NCBI GenBank assembly: GCA_903850425.1
Contig: CAINLR010000028.1
Coordinates: forward strand, 1 to 59,859
Source of the DNA: an uncultured Verrucomicrobia subdivision 3 bacterium
GTDB taxonomy: Bacteria; Verrucomicrobiota; Verrucomicrobiia; Limisphaerales; UBA11358
Length of the DNA: 59,859 nucleotides
Reading direction: 5' to 3'
Shown here in pieces: positions 56,338 through 59,859 of this stretch. The notes under the pieces were generated by a model, which saw only the letters and a list, made by a program, of their open reading frames with translations, was not told the origin of the DNA and made no database searches. How positions within the stretch are numbered: position 1 is the stretch's first letter; each line of letters begins with the position of its first letter. The position numbers were made by a program, and so were the translations under genes.

Positions 56338-59178
56338 ATGATCTTCCAACTCAAAAATGCTGCATTTGACGATTCAGAAACGGCCGCCGATAGCCGTGAC
56401 TCTGACTTCTTGTCGCCGGGACACGCTCCATGCAAACCATCCGCGCATCCGAAGCTGTCACTATTCTTTGCAGCCATTTCCATGATGACGTTGGGGAGTC
56501 AGATGTTTTTCATATCGAACGCATCAGCGGCTGATGAAGTCTGCGCCTCCTGCGGTCAGCAGGTAAGCGTCAGCGGCAGTTTTGCCCATCGCAAAGAAAA
56601 TGCGTCGGTGGTTATTGAAGGAGCCGGCAACAATGCCGCTGCCTACCGGGAGGACGTCAATGGCACGAATTTCTCAGTCACCATTGCGCATCTGCCGGCG
56701 GGCAAATATACGATCACCATCCGCGCGGCGGAGACTTCGGCCAGCGCGGCGGGTGAAAGAGTGTTCGACGTGACGTCAGGCGATGCGTCGCTGGCGAAGG
56801 ATTTCGACATCTTCGCCACAGCCGGTGGGGCACGAAAGGTGGCGACGATCAGTGGCACGGTGGAGCATGAGGATGATTCGCTGCGCGGGCCGCTGAAGTT
56901 TTCCTTTGTGGCGAGCAAAGGTGCGGCCAAGTTCAACACGGTTGAGATTAAGAACGCCTCGGGCGTTTCAATCGTCTCGTTTAGCGCCTCGGAATTGGCG
57001 GACGCTTTTTCAGCTGCTGCCATGCGCGTGCCGGACGTCAAGGAACCACCAAGCTGGCGCGATTCGTCCAAACCGTTGAAAGCGCGGGCCGATGATTTGA
57101 TCCGCCGCCTGTCACTCGCGGAAAAAGTGGCGCAGTTGAAGAATGCGGCGCCGGCCATTTCACGCCTGGGTTTGCCCGCCTATGATTACTGGAACGAAGC
57201 TTTGCATGGCGTGGCCAACAACGGCGTCGCCACGGTCTTCCCGGAACCGGTGGGCGCAGCTTCGTCGTGGAATCCGGGATTATTTCATCAGGAAGGAATG
57301 GTCATCGGCGTGGAGGGCCGCGCCAAGCATAACGACTACGCCAACGCGCACAACGGCGACTCCAAGTGGTGGGACGGCCTGACCTTCTGGACGCCCAACA
57401 TCAATATTTTTCGCGACCCGCGTTGGGGCCGTGGCCAGGAGACTTACGGGGAAGATCCTTATCTCACGAGCGAGATCGGCATCGAATTCGTCAAAGGCAT
57501 TCAGGGTGATGATCCCAATTACATGCTGGCAATGGCCTGCGCGAAACATTACGCGGTGCACAGCGGCCCGGAACGGGACCGACATCGCTTCGATGCCCAG
57601 GTTTCGGAACGCGACCTGTATGAGACCTATCTGCCGCAATTCGAACGGGTGGTGCGCGAAGGAAAAGTCGCTGGCGTCATGAGCGCTTACAATGCGGTCA
57701 ACGGTGTGCCGGCCAGCGCCAGTTCCTTCCTGCTCGACGATCTGCTGCGCAAACAATGGGGGTTTGAAGGCTATGTGGTGTCCGATTGCGATGCGATTCG
57801 CGATGTTTGGGGTCGCCAGCAACATCATTATGTGAACACCCCGGAAGAGGCTGCGGCCGCGGCCGTGAAAGCCGGATGCAACCTTTGTTGCGGCGGAGAT
57901 TACAATGCACTAGTGCGGGCGGTGCAACAGGGCTTGGTTACCGAAAAGGAGATTGATGTGGCCTTGTATTATACCTTTTGGACCCGTTTTCGCCTTGGCC
58001 TGTTTGATCCGGCCGATAAGGTTCCTTATTCGAAATACACCATCAAGGATAACGACACGCCTGCAAGCCGGCAGTTGGCCCTCGAAATCGCCCGGCAATC
58101 GTTGGTGCTGTTGAAGAACGATGGCATTCTCCCGCTCGACCGCTCCAAGTTCAAACGAATCGCTATCATCGGTCCCAACGGCGACTCCAAATCAATGCTG
58201 CATGGCAATTACCACGGGTCCGCCTCGCGCCCGGTCTCAATTCTGAACGGCATCAGGCAATTAGCCGGGACGAACATCGAGGTCACGTTTGCTCTGGGAT
58301 GTCCGGTCACCACCAACAAGGCGACTGCGGCGTGGAGCGGCCAAGATAACACGACGAAGCGCCCCGCCGAGGAACTCAGCTCCGAAGCTCTCGCGAATGC
58401 GACCAATGCCGACTTGATCATCTATGTCGGCGGCATCACTCCCGCGCAAGAAGGTGAAGGGTTCGATCGTGATTCGATTGAGTTGCCTGAAGTGCAGGAG
58501 AAACTCGTGCAAGCGCTCCATGCCATCGGCAAGCCGATGGTCATGGTCAATTGCAGCGGTTCCGCCATCGCGCTGACCTGGGAGGACGAACATTTGCCGG
58601 CGATTCTGCAAGCCTGGTATCCCGGCGAGGAAGGTGGACGCGCTGTGGCTGAAGTTCTATTCGGCGACGTGAATCCTTCCGGCCACCTGCCGGTGACATT
58701 CTACCGGGCTGTCGCCGACCTGCCGAGCTTTACGGATTATTCGATGAGCAATCGCACTTACCGCTATTTCGGCGGCAAGCCGCTTTATGCCTTCGGTCAC
58801 GGCATGAGTTACACCAAGTTTGATTACGCGAACGGTAAATTGGATTCTAAGAAGATCACCGCCAAAGACAAGGTTCAGGTGACATTCACTGTTAAGAATG
58901 CAGGGAAGCGGGATGGCGATGAAGTGGCGCAGGTCTATTTCCGCCACGTCAACTCCGCAGTTCCGCAGCCGAAACTCGCGCTGTGCGGTTTCAGCCGCGT
59001 GCCACTGAAGCGAGGCGATTCCAAGAAGATCACGATTGAAGTTCCCGCTGAACGCCTGCGCTTCTGGGACACCCAGAAAAAGCAGTATGTGGTTGAACCG
59101 GGTGACTATGAAATTCTCATTGGTGCGGCATCAGACGACATCCGGCTGAAATTACCCATGACCATCACCGCCCAGTGA
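56338..59178 (+). CDS. Secreted malectin-domain GH3 family glycosidase
   Basis: A 946-residue protein. A long polar leader precedes the hydrophobic export segment 'LSLFFAAISMMTLGSQMFF' and a cleavage-like 'NASA-ADE'. Residues about 75-200 form a malectin-like carbohydrate-binding domain ('VSVSGSFAHRKENASVVIE', 'GTNFSVTIAHLPAGKYTI'). The GH3 barrel follows ('LSLAEKVAQLKNAAPAI', 'DYWNEALHGVA', 'TPNINIFRDPRWGRGQE') with nucleophile Asp483 in 'YVVSDCDAI', then the alpha/beta sandwich ('GPNGDSKSMLHGNYHG') and an FN3-like C-terminus ('VKNAGKRDGDEVAQVY'). The motifs resemble beta-xylosidase/beta-glucosidase members. A malectin lipoprotein follows 30 bases downstream. Confidence 0.92.
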   Translation: MIFQLKNAAFDDSETAADSRDSDFLSPGHAPCKPSAHPKLSLFFAAISMMTLGSQMFFISNASAADEVCASCGQQVSVSGSFAHRKENASVVIEGAGNNAAAYREDVNGTNFSVTIAHLPAGKYTITIRAAETSASAAGERVFDVTSGDASLAKDFDIFATAGGARKVATISGTVEHEDDSLRGPLKFSFVASKGAAKFNTVEIKNASGVSIVSFSASELADAFSAAAMRVPDVKEPPSWRDSSKPLKARADDLIRRLSLAEKVAQLKNAAPAISRLGLPAYDYWNEALHGVANNGVATVFPEPVGAASSWNPGLFHQEGMVIGVEGRAKHNDYANAHNGDSKWWDGLTFWTPNINIFRDPRWGRGQETYGEDPYLTSEIGIEFVKGIQGDDPNYMLAMACAKHYAVHSGPERDRHRFDAQVSERDLYETYLPQFERVVREGKVAGVMSAYNAVNGVPASASSFLLDDLLRKQWGFEGYVVSDCDAIRDVWGRQQHHYVNTPEEAAAAAVKAGCNLCCGGDYNALVRAVQQGLVTEKEIDVALYYTFWTRFRLGLFDPADKVPYSKYTIKDNDTPASRQLALEIARQSLVLLKNDGILPLDRSKFKRIAIIGPNGDSKSMLHGNYHGSASRPVSILNGIRQLAGTNIEVTFALGCPVTTNKATAAWSGQDNTTKRPAEELSSEALANATNADLIIYVGGITPAQEGEGFDRDSIELPEVQEKLVQALHAIGKPMVMVNCSGSAIALTWEDEHLPAILQAWYPGEEGGRAVAEVLFGDVNPSGHLPVTFYRAVADLPSFTDYSMSNRTYRYFGGKPLYAFGHGMSYTKFDYANGKLDSKKITAKDKVQVTFTVKNAGKRDGDEVAQVYFRHVNSAVPQPKLALCGFSRVPLKRGDSKKITIEVPAERLRFWDTQKKQYVVEPGDYEILIGAASDDIRLKLPMTITAQ

Positions 59179-59208
59179 GACGAGAACAACAACAAAATAA
59201 AAATAACT

Positions 59209-59742
59209 ATGCGAAATATTCTTACTCAAACCCTGACTATCTGCGCAACCGCTTGCGCTTTGACCTTCGTGACCGGCTGCCAGAGCAACGATCACGGCTC
59301 CACCCAAGCTTCGGCGCAACCTGCGCCCGCTCCGGCCGTGGTAACGCGGCCGACAACACCGCCCGTAGCACCCGCTCCGGCGGCAACCAAGTCGGTTGTT
59401 CGTATCAAGGCCGGTTCTTCGGCACCGTTCAAGGACTCCAGCGGCAACGTCTGGCTGGCCGAACAGGGATTTGAAGGCGGCGACGTGATTGAACGCGAGG
59501 GTATTGAAATTGCCAACACCAAAGACGCCGGGCTTTATCGGTCGGAACACTATTCGATGAGTTCCTTTTCCTGTGCGGTTCCCAACGGCAAATATATTGC
59601 CAAACTGCACTTTGCCGAAACCTTTGAGGGTATCACCGAAGCTGGCCAGCGTGTCTTCTCCTTCAATGTCCAGGGACACGAGTTCAAAGATTTTGATGTT
59701 TATGTCAAAGCCGGTGGTCCTCTTAAGAAACTAGGCGTATAA
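59209..59742 (+). CDS. Malectin-domain lipoprotein, 3' end truncated
   Basis: A 177-residue product with signal peptide and lipobox 'FVTGC' (about residues 20-24), an Ala/Pro-rich linker, then a malectin domain ('RIKAGSSAPFKDSSGN', 'GLYRSEHYSMSSFSC', 'GKYIAKLHFAETFEG', 'GQRVFSFNVQGHEFKDFDVY'). The domain stops abruptly after 'KAGGPLKKLGV', where family members continue for another 40 or so residues. The convergent transposase-like frame starts three bases after the stop, so an insertion has probably cut the gene. It begins 30 bases after GH3 on the same strand and likely bound the same glycan. Confidence 0.8.
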   Translation: MRNILTQTLTICATACALTFVTGCQSNDHGSTQASAQPAPAPAVVTRPTTPPVAPAPAATKSVVRIKAGSSAPFKDSSGNVWLAEQGFEGGDVIEREGIEIANTKDAGLYRSEHYSMSSFSCAVPNGKYIAKLHFAETFEGITEAGQRVFSFNVQGHEFKDFDVYVKAGGPLKKLGV

Positions 59743-59744
59743 GT

Positions 59745-59859
59745 TTATGAGGCTGAGACCAATGTGAGGCCGAGTGCGGCGGCATTTTGTTGCAGCCGTT
59801 TGAGTTTTTTCTGGTTGGAGTGAGCGATGGCTTGGTCCCAAACGGAGGGGTCGTAAGGA
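59745..59859 (-). CDS. Probable transposase C-terminus, cut by the window edge
   Basis: Thirty-seven codons of a minus-strand frame run in from the window edge and end in TAA at 59745-59747. The peptide reads 'PYDPSVWDQAIAHSNQKKL' then 'KRLQQNAAALGLTLVSAS'. The K-R-L-Q-x-x-A-A-x-L-G-x-x-L-V tail is typical of the C-termini of several IS transposases. The family cannot be fixed from the visible part. Its position immediately against the shortened malectin gene supports an IS insertion. Confidence 0.55.
   Translation of the reverse strand, partial: PYDPSVWDQAIAHSNQKKLKRLQQNAAALGLTLVSAS

Noticed and set aside
56025-56349. Minus-strand frames in front of the GH3 gene
   Set aside because: No family text, and they overlap the predicted regulatory region.

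Overview
The window most likely comes from a Verrucomicrobiota chromosome, close to the Pedosphaera/Limisphaerales group. This is inferred from gene content: a high-GC genome with few clear Shine-Dalgarno sites, an autotransporter-strand (PATR) repeat protein, an RCC1-type relic, malectin and CBM modules, a rich set of secreted glycoside hydrolases, and several proteins ending in the same 'NW ... F-[FYW]-R-[LI]' C-terminal module. No rRNA or tRNA gene was seen.

Layout. 0-13 kb: 5' end of metH (minus), an FN3 protein, pyruvate phosphate dikinase, a very large AsmA/DUF748 envelope protein, a decayed RCC1-repeat gene, an ArnT-like glycosyltransferase, a PAP2 phosphatase, a PPK2 polyphosphate kinase and an unknown lipoprotein. 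13-17.5 kb: three membrane proteins (TRIC/UPF0126, OPT, MFS). 17.5-27.9 kb: a same-strand polysaccharide-degradation cluster of four secreted enzymes (GH-D-like, GH120 beta-xylosidase with an embedded CBM6-like domain, GH2, GH35). 28-31.5 kb: a beta-propeller lipoprotein, a DUF2085 membrane protein, a palindromic repeat element and a B12-binding radical SAM enzyme.

31.7-37.0 kb is a complete compact type II (II-C-like) CRISPR-Cas locus: seven identical 36-nt repeats read on the plus strand, and cas9-cas1-cas2 on the minus strand running toward the array with overlapping genes. A tracrRNA gene diverges from cas9 and has a visible anti-repeat and a strong terminator. A perfect 24-bp inverted repeat sits one base before the first CRISPR repeat.

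37.1-44 kb: an unknown helical protein, an exact-period 21-bp minisatellite that reads as heptads, the pgk-tpiA-secG group, and a GH20-like enzyme. 43-49.6 kb: a full [NiFe]-hydrogenase maturation set arranged divergently (hypBA minus; hypF-C-D-E plus) with no hydrogenase structural gene in view, followed by a second radical SAM gene. 50.9-59.9 kb: a serine-recombinase remnant, a 1.4-kaa PATR protein, a secreted malectin-GH3 enzyme, and a malectin lipoprotein cut short where a transposase-like reading frame begins at the window edge. The PATR and GH3 genes are both preceded by nearly the same ATATGACAT..CATAT dyad, suggesting a shared regulator.

All functional calls rest on recognised motifs and recalled family sequences. 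No database search was run.
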